A stretch of DNA of 64,000 nt from Streptomyces sp. NBC_00457 (GCF_036014015.1 NZ_CP107905.1:9114001-9178000); one strand, 5' to 3'; counted from the first letter of the stretch, positions 33,999 to 42,818 are shown. The notes: generated by a model not told the origin, from the sequence alone. Program-made: numbers and translations.

Positions 33999-35621
33999 TC
34001 AGGGCGTGGACAGCTCGAACCGCGTGACGCGGACCGCGCCGCCGAGCGCCTGTGTGGCGTGGTTGAAGAGGGCGAATCGGTAGCCCATGAAGAACCGCCA
34101 GTCGTTGCCCATGGAGAAGGCGGGCCCGAGGCGGGTGAAGGTGGTGCCGTCGGTGCTGTAGGAGAAGGTGCCGGGGCGGGGCGCTCCGGGACGGATGTCC
34201 GCGCCCGCGCGCAGCCGGATACGACCCCCGGAGACCGGGGCGCTCGCGACCTCGGTGCCGGTGCCGGTGGTGTTCCAATTGCCGTCCATGGTCAGCCCGT
34301 TGACCATCACCACCCGCGTCGTGCCGCCGTCGCGCTTGACGCCGATCCAGGCGGACGAGTCACGCAGCAGGGCGAGTCCGGCCCGGTCGCCGTCCCGCAT
34401 CGCCGAGAAGTCGAGGTCGACCGTGGCCGTGGAGGCAGGACCCTGGATGCGGTGGGTGAGCGTGTTGCGGGCCCAGTACAGGTCGTTGGTGACGGTCGCG
34501 GTCCGCAGGGTCAGGCCGTTGTTCACCGACCACTTGGTGTTGTCCGGGTTGTGGTTCCACTCCCACCTCGGTTTGAGGGTCGTGCCGTCGAACGTGTCGA
34601 CGCCGGTCATGGGGGTGACCTGGCGGGGTGGGGCGGGCACGGCCGGGCTGGGATACGAGGTGCCCCACGCGCCGTTGACGAGTTGCACGACGGGCCAGCC
34701 GTCCGAGGTCCAGGTGATCGGCGCCAGGGCGGGCATCCGGCCGCCGGGGTACGCGTCGACGAAGGCCATGTAGTACCAGGCGCCGCTCTGGGTCTGCACC
34801 AGCCCGCCCTGGTGGGGGACGCCACCGCCGGGGATCGGTCCGCGCAGGTCGAGGAGCACTTGCCGCATCGTGTAGGGACCGAAGGGGCCGCTCGACGACT
34901 TGAGGATGTACTGGCCGTTCGCGGGGCGGGTCAGGAAGATGTAGTACTGCCCGTTGATCTTGTAGAAGCGGGCGCCCTCAAGGGTGCCGACACTCGACGG
35001 TGTCGAGAACACCTGCTGCGTGCGCACCTGGTTGCGGCCGTCGGGCGAGAGCTGGGCCACGCTGATGGTGGTGTTCCCGTAGGCCACATACAGGGTGTCG
35101 TCGCTGTCCACGAGCAGGCCCGCGTCGTAGTACGGCGTGCTGATCGTCGTCAGCCTGTTCCACGGCCCCTCGACGGCGGTGGCGGTGTAGATGTAGGTCC
35201 GGGCGAAGTCGATCTGGCCCAGCCAGTAGAACGTCCTGTTGCTCGGACGGTAGGCCAGCGACGACGCCCAGACACCCCGGACGTAGCCACGGGCGCCGGT
35301 CAGGTCGTACTTGGCGCCGAAGTCGAGGACGGGCACCGAGTGGCCGGCGATCTCCCAGTTCACCAGGTCGTACGAGCGCAGGACGGGCGCGCCCGGCGAA
35401 TAGTGCATCGTCGAGGCCGAGGCGTAGAAGGTGTCGCCGACGCGGATGATGTCGATGTCCGCGAAGTCCTGCCAGATCACCGGGTTGGTGTATGCCGCGG
35501 CGGCTGCGCGGGCCGGACCCTGGGCTGCGGTCAGAGGGAGGACCGCGCCGGTGGCCAGGCCGGTGGCGGCCGCCAGCGCGCGACGACGGGAAAAGAGTTG
35601 ATGAGGCCATGACATACCCAT
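33999..35621 (-). CDS. Secreted GH43 family protein with C-terminal sandwich domain
   Basis: A 540-aa protein. Tat-type signal (FSRRRALAAATGLATGAVLP; cleavage after PARA near 37). Five-bladed propeller features: NPVIWQDFADIDIIRVGD (catalytic-base Asp), YYDAGLLVDSDDTLY and TLEGARFYKINGQYYIF (acid Glu region). Residues about 340-540 (FDGTTLKPRWEWNHNPDNTK ... ) form a DUF1349/GH43_C2-like beta-sandwich. Expected activities are arabinofuranosidase, xylosidase or galactan exo-hydrolase; subfamily not resolved. AAGGAG supports ATG 35621. Divergent from the GH27 gene across 371 bp of regulatory DNA. Confidence 0.88.
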   Translation of the reverse strand: MGMSWPHQLFSRRRALAAATGLATGAVLPLTAAQGPARAAAAAYTNPVIWQDFADIDIIRVGDTFYASASTMHYSPGAPVLRSYDLVNWEIAGHSVPVLDFGAKYDLTGARGYVRGVWASSLAYRPSNRTFYWLGQIDFARTYIYTATAVEGPWNRLTTISTPYYDAGLLVDSDDTLYVAYGNTTISVAQLSPDGRNQVRTQQVFSTPSSVGTLEGARFYKINGQYYIFLTRPANGQYILKSSSGPFGPYTMRQVLLDLRGPIPGGGVPHQGGLVQTQSGAWYYMAFVDAYPGGRMPALAPITWTSDGWPVVQLVNGAWGTSYPSPAVPAPPRQVTPMTGVDTFDGTTLKPRWEWNHNPDNTKWSVNNGLTLRTATVTNDLYWARNTLTHRIQGPASTATVDLDFSAMRDGDRAGLALLRDSSAWIGVKRDGGTTRVVMVNGLTMDGNWNTTGTGTEVASAPVSGGRIRLRAGADIRPGAPRPGTFSYSTDGTTFTRLGPAFSMGNDWRFFMGYRFALFNHATQALGGAVRVTRFELSTP

Positions 35622-35706
35622 ATGGGGCGTGCTCCTTGCGGCTCGGCGGTTGCGGTGGCGCAACCCGGAGGTGCACTGCCGGGTTCGGTGGAGCGGCTCT
35701 GGCGTT

Positions 35707-35720
35707 TTCGGAATTTCGAA
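35707..35720. promoter_or_regulatory. CGAAATT-type operator box 1 (GH43 side)
   Basis: TTCGGAATTTCGAA, a near-perfect palindrome with TTCG/CGAA outer arms and one mismatched pair. It lies 27 bases downstream of the GH43 -10 element, in the leader of that transcript. Confidence 0.55.
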
Positions 35721-35747
35721 CGCAAGTCGAGTTGTCGAGCAACCAGG

Positions 35748-35775
35748 ATGATAGGGAGCCGGTGAGTGCCGTCAA
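35748..35775 (-). promoter_or_regulatory. Promoter of the GH43 gene
   Basis: On the minus strand TTGACG (35775-35770) and TATCAT (35753-35748) are separated by 16 bases, close to the vegetative consensus. It gives a leader of about 120 bases before ATG 35621. Confidence 0.6.
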
Positions 35776-35802
35776 GGGTTCTCGCATGATTCGTGGGATG
35801 TC

Positions 35803-35815
35803 TCGAAACATTCGA
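35803..35815. promoter_or_regulatory. CGAA-type operator box 2 (central)
   Basis: TCGAAACATTCGA, perfect TCGAA/TTCGA arms around ACA, lies between the two divergent promoters. Confidence 0.45.
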
Positions 35816-35887
35816 TCCCTCTGGGGACGCGAATGCGACCCTTTCCGAACCCTTGGCGGGCAAGGCGCGGCAGGTTTGCTCTACGTG

Positions 35888-35915
35888 TTGACATGAACGC
35901 TCGCCTCTCTAGTAT
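35888..35915 (+). promoter_or_regulatory. Promoter of the GH27 gene
   Basis: TTGACA (35888-35893) and TAGTAT (35910-35915) with a 16-base spacer. The predicted leader is about 70 bases to GTG 35993. Confidence 0.65.
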
Positions 35916-35942
35916 CCGTGGGGCTCTCAGTTTCCGAACGAC

Positions 35943-35958
35943 GTCCGAAATTTCGGAC
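35943..35958. promoter_or_regulatory. CGAAATT-type operator box 3 (GH27 side)
   Basis: GTCCGAAATTTCGGAC is a perfect 16-bp palindrome 27 bases downstream of the GH27 -10, the same offset as box 1 has from the GH43 -10. Confidence 0.65.
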
Positions 35959-35992
35959 CCTCCTTGTGTGATCTACCGGAAAAGGAGCCCAG

Positions 35993-37639
35993 GTGCCCAG
36001 ACGATCAGGCGGACGATTGCTCCGTCTCCTCGCGACCGCTGTGCTGACGATCACCGCGTCCGTGACGGCCTCCTCTCAATCCACCGCCTCGGCCGCGCCG
36101 GGCAGCCCGGCGCTCACCCCACCGCTCGGGTGGAACAGCTGGAACAGCTTCGGCTGCGGGATCACCGAGGCGCAGGTCCGCCAGGCCGCCGACGCGATGG
36201 TGTCCTCCGGTATGCGCGACGCCGGCTACCGGTATGTCGTGGTCGACGACTGCTGGTTCGACCCGCAGCGCGACGCGGCAGGCAACCTGCGGGCCAATCC
36301 GACCAAGTTCCCGAGCGGGATGAAGGCCCTCGGTGACTACATCCACAGCAAGGGCCTGAAGTTCGGCATCTACCAGGTGCCGGGCGAGCGCACCTGCGCG
36401 CAGACGACCGGCGCCTATCCCGGGGCGACGGGCAGCAGGGGGCACGAGGTCCAGGACGCCAACACGTTCGCCTCATGGGGCGTCGACTACCTCAAGTACG
36501 ACTGGTGTTCCTCCGAGGGCACCCGTGACGAGCAGGTCGCGCGGTTCTCGCTCATGCGCGACGCCCTGCGCGCCACCGGGCGGCCGATCGTCTACAGCAT
36601 CAACCCCAACAGCTTCCACGCCATCACCGGCGCCACGTACAACTGGGGCGAGGTCGCCGACCTGTGGCGGACGACCGAGGACCTGCTCGACATCTGGCAG
36701 AACGGCAACACCAACAGCTACCCGATGGGCGTCGGCAACGTCCTGGACGTCAACGCGCCGCTGGCCGCGCAGTCGGGCCCGGGCCACTGGAACGACCCCG
36801 ACATGCTGGTCGTCGGCCGTCCCGGCCTGTCACTGACCGAGTCCCGCTCCCACTTCGCCCTGTGGGCGCTGATGAGCGCCCCCCTCATGGCCGGCAACGA
36901 CATCCGCACCATGTCCGCCGACGTGAGCGCGATCCTGCGCAACCCGCGTCTGCTGGCGGTGAACCAGGACACGTTGGGCGCGGGCGGGCGCAGGGTGCGC
37001 GACGACGGCGCCACCGAGGTCTTCGCCAAGCCCCTGTCCGACGGCTCGGTCGCGGTGGGCCTGTTCAACCGGGGAGGGGGCACCGCGACGGTCACCACCA
37101 CGGCCGCGCAAGTCGGCCTGTCCGGCGGGCAGTTCAGCCTCACCGACCTGTGGACCGGCGGCACGTCCAGCACGTCCGGGCAGATCTCGGCGAGCGTCCC
37201 CGCGCACGGCGTGGCCGTGTTCCGGGTGACCGGGGGCAGCCCGCTGGCCGCCACCACCTCGCGTCTGCGGGGCAACGCCTCCGGCCGCTGCGTGGACGTG
37301 GACAACGCCTCCACCGCCGCCGGGGCCACGGTTCTGCTGTGGGACTGCCACACGGCCGCCAACCAGCTGTGGACCACGTGGGCCGGCGGCGAGATCCGCG
37401 TCTTCGGCGACAAGTGCCTGGACGCCTACAACCAGGGCACCACCAACGGCACCCGGGTCATCACCTGGCCCTGCAACGGCCAGAACAACCAGAAGTGGAC
37501 CGTCGGCTCCGACGGATCGATCCGCAACGCCCACGCCGGGCTGTGCCTCGACGTCAACGGCGCCGGCACCGCCAACGCGACCCCGTTGGTCCTGTGGACC
37601 TGCAACGGCCAGGCCAACCAGAAGTGGACCCGCGTCTGA
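35993..37639 (+). CDS. Secreted GH27 enzyme with CBM13 (alpha-galactosidase or beta-L-arabinopyranosidase)
   Basis: A 548-aa protein. Signal peptide to about residue 35 (ASAAPG). GH27 domain: TPPLGWNSWNSFGCG, VVVDDCWFDPQRD, VDYLKYDWC (nucleophile Asp about 170) and GHWNDPDMLVVG (acid/base Asp). Residues about 415-548 are a ricin-B/CBM13 lectin with QLWTTWAG and two NQKWT repeats. The segment usually GIYSDAG in alpha-galactosidases reads GIYQVPGERTC. GH27 also contains Streptomyces beta-L-arabinopyranosidases with the same GH27-CBM13 layout, so either activity is possible. GTG start with AAGGAG. Confidence 0.9.
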   Translation: MPRRSGGRLLRLLATAVLTITASVTASSQSTASAAPGSPALTPPLGWNSWNSFGCGITEAQVRQAADAMVSSGMRDAGYRYVVVDDCWFDPQRDAAGNLRANPTKFPSGMKALGDYIHSKGLKFGIYQVPGERTCAQTTGAYPGATGSRGHEVQDANTFASWGVDYLKYDWCSSEGTRDEQVARFSLMRDALRATGRPIVYSINPNSFHAITGATYNWGEVADLWRTTEDLLDIWQNGNTNSYPMGVGNVLDVNAPLAAQSGPGHWNDPDMLVVGRPGLSLTESRSHFALWALMSAPLMAGNDIRTMSADVSAILRNPRLLAVNQDTLGAGGRRVRDDGATEVFAKPLSDGSVAVGLFNRGGGTATVTTTAAQVGLSGGQFSLTDLWTGGTSSTSGQISASVPAHGVAVFRVTGGSPLAATTSRLRGNASGRCVDVDNASTAAGATVLLWDCHTAANQLWTTWAGGEIRVFGDKCLDAYNQGTTNGTRVITWPCNGQNNQKWTVGSDGSIRNAHAGLCLDVNGAGTANATPLVLWTCNGQANQKWTRV

Positions 37640-37683
37640 AGCCGCCCACTTCCTGCACCCGCAACGGGAGTTGACCAGACGGT

Positions 37684-37718
37684 CCGGCGCCGGACGCCAC
37701 GCAAGCGTCCGGCGCCGG
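37684..37718. terminator. Bidirectional terminator hairpin
   Basis: A perfect 14-bp inverted repeat (CCGGCGCCGGACGC and its complement) around a 7-base loop lies between the GH27 stop and the CBM2 stump on the opposite strand. Confidence 0.75.
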
Positions 37719-37723
37719 TCGCG

Positions 37724-37810
37724 TCACGTCCTGGTGCAGGCGGTCCCGTTCAGACTGAACCCGCCCGGCGCGGCGAAGGCGCCGCTGTACGTTCCCTGGA
37801 ACCCGAACGT
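37724..37810 (-). pseudogene. Stump of a CBM2 cellulose-binding module
   Basis: In one minus-strand frame this stretch encodes TFGFQGTYSGAFAAPGG then FSLNGTACTRT and a stop, the unmistakable last strand of a family 2 carbohydrate-binding module. It has no start codon and is separated from the GH5 stop by 163 bp (37811-37973) that no longer reads as a CBM2 or linker in any frame. I infer it is the severed 3' end of the GH5 gene, since GH5-X2-CBM2 is a normal domain order. Confidence 0.75.
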
Positions 37811-37973
37811 CCGGCTGTTTCGACGACGTACCGGCCGTGGCCTGGATGGATCCGCCCTGTGCCGCAGGTGGGAATGGAGATCGCGACCACCCTCACCGTC
37901 CGGGAGAGCACGGCTCCGCTGACACGCGTGCCCTGGCTGCCGGGGAGGGCAACCAGGGCGAGGGGTTGGTCGG

Positions 37974-39728
37974 TCAGGAGACTGTGCCCGTGACCGAGCT
38001 GCCGGACTTCGTGACGTGGTATGTGACGGTGCTGCCGCTGTAGAAGTGGAAGACCAGCGTCGCCGGTTCCCCGTCGCGGAGCGTCTTGAGGAACTCGGGG
38101 GTCAGGACGATCGTGCCGTTCGGGTAGTCCGGCGAGAACGCCTTGTTGAACTCCTGGTACGGCGTCCAGTCGGTCGGGCCGGCGTTGGAGCCGTCGGCGT
38201 ACGTGGCGTGCATGGTCGCCAGGTCGTTGCCCCGGTACTGGGTGGGGACGGCGAACGACTCCGTGGTGCCGGAGGCGTTCGTCAGGACCGGGACGTCGTT
38301 GGTGACGATGCCGATGTTCCAGGGCAGCCCACTGGTGAACCGGGCCTGGAGCGTCGAGTTGACGCCGTACTCGCGGTCGCCGACCAGGCGGGTCAACGCC
38401 GTGGCGGTGAAGGTCAGTTGGTTGCCGGAGACGGTGTAGTCCCGTCCCGCCGTCAGCTTGGTGTCGCCCTGCCACACCCCGCGGAACTTGGTGCCGTTGG
38501 GGTTCAGGGTGAGCGACTTGGCGGTGACCGGGCCGGACTTCGGCACGAAGACCTTGTCGAAGGAGGCCGTGCCCGACCGGGTGGTCCAGGCTGACTTGAT
38601 CCAAGTCATCAGGGCCGGGTCACGCCACTGGAGGGTGTCGCGGTTCAGGTAGGCGAACGGGTCCCACAGGGCGGTGGTGATGCCGTACCTGCGCGCCGCG
38701 TAGCCCACGTGCTCGTAGTACTTGAGCGCCTCGCCGCGCTCGACGCGGGTGGGGTGGAAGTGATTGGGGTACTCGAGCAGACCGTACTCGCCGATGTAGA
38801 GCGGGATGCCCCTGGCGACGAAGGTGCGGTGCATGGCGGCGAAGGAGTCGTCCAGGTGCTTCTGCGCGGTGGCGTCGTAGTGGGTGCCGCCCGCGACGTT
38901 CACGCTGAACGGGTACCAGCTGTAGAAGTGCACCTGCGCCACGAGCTGACGGTCGTTCAGCGAGGTGATCGTCTTGTACAGCTCGTCCAGGTAGGCCTGG
39001 TCGCCGCTGCCGAACGGTGTGGTCAGCGACAGTATGCGGGTCGTGTTCCCACCGCCCGAGGAGCGGACGATCTTGTGGAAGGAGAGCTGAAGCTCATTCA
39101 GGAACTGGGTCTTCTGCGCTTCCGTGGCGTTCTCGAACTGCGGCTCGTTGATGCCCTCGAAGAGCAAGGAGCGCGGCTCGTCGCGGAACGTCGCGGCGAT
39201 CTGGGTCCAGGTGGAGTTGAAGCGGGCCATCACGTTGTCGTGGTCGCTTGTGATCTTCGAGGCCCATTGCCACGAGTCGTGGTGGACATTGAGTACGACG
39301 TACAGGCCGCTGTCCTGCGCCCAGTCGACGAACTGCTTGACGCGGGCCATGAAGGTGGCGTCGATGGTGTACGGCGCGGTGGCGGACTGGTGGTCGGTCC
39401 AGGTCACCGGGATGCGGACGCTGCGGAACCCCTCCTTGGCGATTTTCTCGAACGTCGCCTTGCTGGTCTGTCCGTTGCCCCAGGAATCCTCGTTGGGAAT
39501 CGCGTCCAGCGTGTTGCCCAGGTTCCAGCTGGGCTGCATCGCGGCGACGGCGTCCATGGCGCGGGCCGGAACTCTGACCGTGGACCGTGTCGGCTCCGCC
39601 GCGGCGTCGGTCGCGGCGGTCGAGGTGCCGCCGGCCAGTCCCAGCATGACGGCGAGTACCAGGAGCAGAGAGGCCAGGCGGCCGGGGGCGCGGCTGCGAT
39701 GGTGTGCGGGGTGCCGTATGTCCTTCAT
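37974..39728 (-). CDS. Secreted GH5 cellulase with X2-like module, C-terminally truncated
   Basis: A 584-aa protein. Signal peptide to about 38 (hydrophobic LLLVLAVMLGLAGG). GH5 domain: QPSWNLGNTLDAIPNE, LLFEGINEPQFEN (acid/base Glu) and GIPLYIGEYGLLEYPN (nucleophile Glu). Residues about 385-584 start FVPKSGPVTAKSLTLNPNGT and contain CBM_X2/Ig-like sequence (YTVSGNQLTFTATALT). It ends abruptly at SVTGTVS; a CBM2 remnant lies 160 bp further on. AAAGGGA precedes the ATG. It follows a GH43 gene by 57 bp with a similar ribosome site (AAAGGA), so the two are likely co-transcribed. Confidence 0.87.
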   Translation of the reverse strand: MKDIRHPAHHRSRAPGRLASLLLVLAVMLGLAGGTSTAATDAAAEPTRSTVRVPARAMDAVAAMQPSWNLGNTLDAIPNEDSWGNGQTSKATFEKIAKEGFRSVRIPVTWTDHQSATAPYTIDATFMARVKQFVDWAQDSGLYVVLNVHHDSWQWASKITSDHDNVMARFNSTWTQIAATFRDEPRSLLFEGINEPQFENATEAQKTQFLNELQLSFHKIVRSSGGGNTTRILSLTTPFGSGDQAYLDELYKTITSLNDRQLVAQVHFYSWYPFSVNVAGGTHYDATAQKHLDDSFAAMHRTFVARGIPLYIGEYGLLEYPNHFHPTRVERGEALKYYEHVGYAARRYGITTALWDPFAYLNRDTLQWRDPALMTWIKSAWTTRSGTASFDKVFVPKSGPVTAKSLTLNPNGTKFRGVWQGDTKLTAGRDYTVSGNQLTFTATALTRLVGDREYGVNSTLQARFTSGLPWNIGIVTNDVPVLTNASGTTESFAVPTQYRGNDLATMHATYADGSNAGPTDWTPYQEFNKAFSPDYPNGTIVLTPEFLKTLRDGEPATLVFHFYSGSTVTYHVTKSGSSVTGTVS

Positions 39729-39785
39729 TTGTCGTCCCTTTCGGTCGGTCGTGCCCTTCGGTTCCGGTCGTGCCGTTCGGTCGGT

Positions 39786-41297
39786 TCAGTCTTCGAGGGG
39801 CTCGTGGTCGAACCAGTCGAAGTGGACGGTGCCTGCGGTGGCGTACATGCCGATGACCCGGCCGGTGAAGCCGCCGGCGACCTCGGTCGACAGGTAGCGG
39901 CCGTCGAGGGCCGCGAACTCGGTGAACGTGCCGTCGGGTTGTTCGATGCCGAGGGAGACGACGTCGGGTCCGGTGCACGGTCCGTGCGGAGGCGGTGGGT
40001 CCGTGACGGTGACGGCGAGGACCAATGGCCCGGCGGGTACGGAGCGTTCGGCCACGACCGTGCGCAGGGAGCCGACGCGCGCGATCACCCGTACGTCCGT
40101 CCCGGACGCCTCGATCGCGTAGTGGTGCCGCTCGTCCAGCCGGACGGCGAGGCCGCCGCGCCCCTGCTCCGCGTCGAGCAGAGTGCGGGCCCGGCAGCTG
40201 AGGTGCTGCTGGCGTCGGCCGGTGAACACCACGTCGGGCTCGTCCAGCGAGCCGCCCCGCGCGCGGAGCGTCAGCCAGCCGGGGCGCTCCTTGGTGGTGC
40301 AGAGCTCGGCGGGACGGTCCCGCACGGAGATCCAGGCCGGCCCGAGTCCGCTGAGCTCGAAGTCGTCCCGCCCTTCCTCGGCGGGAGCGGGGGAAAGCGG
40401 CCAGGGGAGCTCGGACAGATCCAGGGTGACCTCGCCGACGACCGGCCAGCCGTCCTCCCAGGTCACAGGAGCCAGGAAGGTCTCCCGGCCGAGCACGTGC
40501 CAGCCGGGGGTCCCGCCGCGGGGTCGTACGCCGAGGAAGACCATCCACCAGGAGCCGTCGGGTCCTTGGACCAGGTCCGCGTGTCCGGTGTTCTGCACGG
40601 GGTGGTCGGTGCCGCGGTGGGTGAGGACCGGGTTGGCCGGGCACGGCTCGAACGGACCCTGGGGCGTGCGGCCGCGAGCGATCGACACGCCGTGACCGCG
40701 TTCGGTGCCGCCCTCGGCGATGAGCAGGTACCAGTAGTCGCCGATCCGGTACAGGTGCGGCGCCTCCGGAGCCTTCGCGCCGGGGCCGCCGGACCAGAGC
40801 TTGTGCGGCGTCCCGTATGTCTCGCCTGTAGACGGGTCGAGGCGGACCTGCGCCACCCCGGCGACGGTGCACCAGCAGGTGCCGTCCTCGTCCCAGGCCA
40901 GGTCCGGATCGATACCGGGCACGCCTGGCGCCGGGATCGGATCCGACCAAGGTCCGGCCGGGTCGGTCGCGGTGACGATCAGGTTGCCGCCACCCTCCTG
41001 GGCATTGGTGACGATCAACCAGAAACGCCCGTCGTGATGGCGCAGGGTGGGGGCGTAGATGCCGCCCGAGGACGGCATGGAGGCCGGCAGACGCAACTGC
41101 TCCGGCCGTTCCAGTACGTTGCCGATCTGCCGCCAGTGCACCAGGTCACGGCTGTGGAAGAGAGGTACGCCGGGGAAGTACTCGAAGCTGGAGCAGGCGA
41201 GGTAGTAGTCGTCGCCGACCCGGCAGACGCTGGGGTCGGGATGGAAGCCGGGGAGCACGGGGTTGGCGGCGCGGGCGGGCCGGTTCTGAGCGGGCAC
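39786..41297 (-). CDS. Intracellular GH43 beta-xylosidase/alpha-L-arabinofuranosidase-like protein
   Basis: A 503-aa protein with no signal peptide. NPVLPGFHPDPSVCRVGDDYY carries the catalytic base Asp, GIDPDLAWDEDGTCW the pKa-modulating Asp, and KAPEAPHLYRIGDYWYL the acid Glu. The C-terminal 200 residues form the GH43 beta-sandwich (subfamily 10-12-like). GTG start, AAAGGA upstream. It lies 40 bp downstream of the broken GH42/GH36 gene and upstream of GH5, in one minus-strand operon. It would cleave imported xylo- or arabino-oligosaccharides; exact specificity unknown. Confidence 0.88.
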   Translation of the reverse strand: MPAQNRPARAANPVLPGFHPDPSVCRVGDDYYLACSSFEYFPGVPLFHSRDLVHWRQIGNVLERPEQLRLPASMPSSGGIYAPTLRHHDGRFWLIVTNAQEGGGNLIVTATDPAGPWSDPIPAPGVPGIDPDLAWDEDGTCWCTVAGVAQVRLDPSTGETYGTPHKLWSGGPGAKAPEAPHLYRIGDYWYLLIAEGGTERGHGVSIARGRTPQGPFEPCPANPVLTHRGTDHPVQNTGHADLVQGPDGSWWMVFLGVRPRGGTPGWHVLGRETFLAPVTWEDGWPVVGEVTLDLSELPWPLSPAPAEEGRDDFELSGLGPAWISVRDRPAELCTTKERPGWLTLRARGGSLDEPDVVFTGRRQQHLSCRARTLLDAEQGRGGLAVRLDERHHYAIEASGTDVRVIARVGSLRTVVAERSVPAGPLVLAVTVTDPPPPHGPCTGPDVVSLGIEQPDGTFTEFAALDGRYLSTEVAGGFTGRVIGMYATAGTVHFDWFDHEPLED

Positions 41298-41337
41298 CCT
41301 TGGTCGTCCTTTCGTCGGGGCAGCGGCAGGGCGGCGC

Positions 41338-42776
41338 TCAGAGAGCGTCCGGCTCCGTGCGGGTGATGCGGAGCAGCGCCGCGGACGGCGCGGTGGGCAG
41401 GGTCACGGTGAGATCGGCCGTGTCCGCGTTCCAGACGGCAACGGCCTGACGTGCGGAGGGATACAGCACCTCGACCCGCGCCGCCCTGCCCTCCGGCTCG
41501 GACAGCCGGAGGGCGGTGAGGTAGGTGGTGGCGTGGGTGTGCAGAGCGAGAGCGATCCAGGGGTCGTCCCAGCCGGGCAGCCCCAGTGACCAGGACGGCA
41601 CGGCGCCGGGCAGGTCGGCGCGAATGGCCTTGTACGCCGTGACCGCTTCGTGGACCAGGGCACGCGCCTCGGGCCCCAACTCCGGGAGCCGGACGGAGAG
41701 ATGGATGCGGCCGAGGAGGGCGCTCGCCATGGTGAAGGCGACCTCGTCGAGGGAGTCCTCCGGCTGTGGATAGGCCCAGATGGCGCGCTGTTCGGGGGCC
41801 TCGCCGGTCTGCGTGACCTCGCGGAAGATACGGCTGTCGGGACCCGCGCGCGGCAGCATCGCCGAGTGCCAGGTCTCGGCGCCGGCCCGGGACTGCCGCC
41901 ACTGGACGAACAGGGCACCCTCCGAGCCGCGCGCGATGTGGCCGAGGCTGTGGCGCAGGACCTCGCCGGGTTCCTTGCCGAGCACCTGCTCGCTGTCGTA
42001 GACGGTGCTGGTGCCCTGCTCCATCAGCAGCCACGGGCGACCGCCGGCCAGGGAGCGGGAGCGGTCGGCGTAGAAGGCGACGTGGGCGGCGGAGTCCAGG
42101 CCGAGTTCGGACGGATACTGGTCGGAGGCGACGATGTCGAGTTCGCGGGCGAACGCCCACAGGTTGAGTCTCAGGTAGTAGGGCAGCATCAGGTTCGTCG
42201 TCACCGGACGGTCGCTGTGCTCGCGGATCGCGTCGCGCTGCTCGCAGTAGGCGGCGATGATCTCGTCGCCCCAGAAGCGGTGGAAGTCCACCGTCTGCCC
42301 CGGGTTCTTGTGGTACTGGGTCGCACGCGGCGCCAGCACCTGCTCCCAGGAGGTGTACCACTGGCTCCAGAAAGCCGTGCCCCACGCCTCGTTGAGCACA
42401 GCGCGCGAGCGGGATGGTCGCCGTACCGTTCGGCCAGCGCGGAGGCGATCCGGCGGGCGGCGCTGCGGTAGGCGGGCGAGGCAGTACGTGTCGCGGCTGC
42501 CGTGCACGAGACGGGTGCCGTCGGGGTGGCGAGGTCGACGGCCACGCCGTTCGCGTGCAGGCGTTCGATGTGGGCGTCGAGCCAGGCGAAGTCGTAGCGC
42601 CCCTGCTCCGGTTCGAGCAGGGCCCAGGAAAAGACGCCGAGAGTGGCCAGGTTGACCCTGGCCCTGCGCATGAGCTCGTCGTCCTCTTTCCAGACCGGCT
42701 CGTCCCACTGCTCGGGGTTGTAGTCCCCGCCGAAGACGAGGCCTCCCAGGCGGTCGGTGATGCTGCGTGCCGACAT
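41338..42776 (-). pseudogene. Broken chimera: GH42 beta-galactosidase 5' part joined to a GH36 alpha-galactosidase 3' part
   Basis: The gene starts MSARSITDRLGGLVFGGDYN, typical GH42, and stays in frame to DLATPT. The frame then changes near 42515-42530 (about 15-20 residues missing), again near 42477-42484 after HGSRDTYC, and again near 42400-42411 after YGDHPA, where the usual WHVGNE...region carrying the acid/base Glu is missing. GH42 sequence resumes at LNEAWGTAFWSQ and runs to DSRIFREVTQTG. From about 41815 onward the reading AIWAYPQPEDSLDEVAFTM, LLGRIHLS and LPGWDDPWIALAL is the C-terminal part of GH36, not GH42. At about 480 codons it is far shorter than either parent. It cannot give an active enzyme. 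Confidence 0.82.
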
Positions 42777-42804
42777 AACGGTCGCGGCCCTTCCCTCGAA
42801 GCTG

Positions 42805-42818
42805 TCGAAGCGCTTCAC
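42805..42818. promoter_or_regulatory. LacI-type operator, GAAGCGCTTC class (copy A)
   Basis: TCGAAGCGCTTCAC, a near-perfect match to the palindrome TCGAAGCGCTTCGA, 29 bp upstream of the GH42/GH36 start. Confidence 0.65.

Noticed and set aside
37750..38604. 284-codon minus-strand frame across the GH5 3' end
   Set aside because: Out of frame with both GH5 and the CBM2 stump; no domain visible. The stump is in a different frame.
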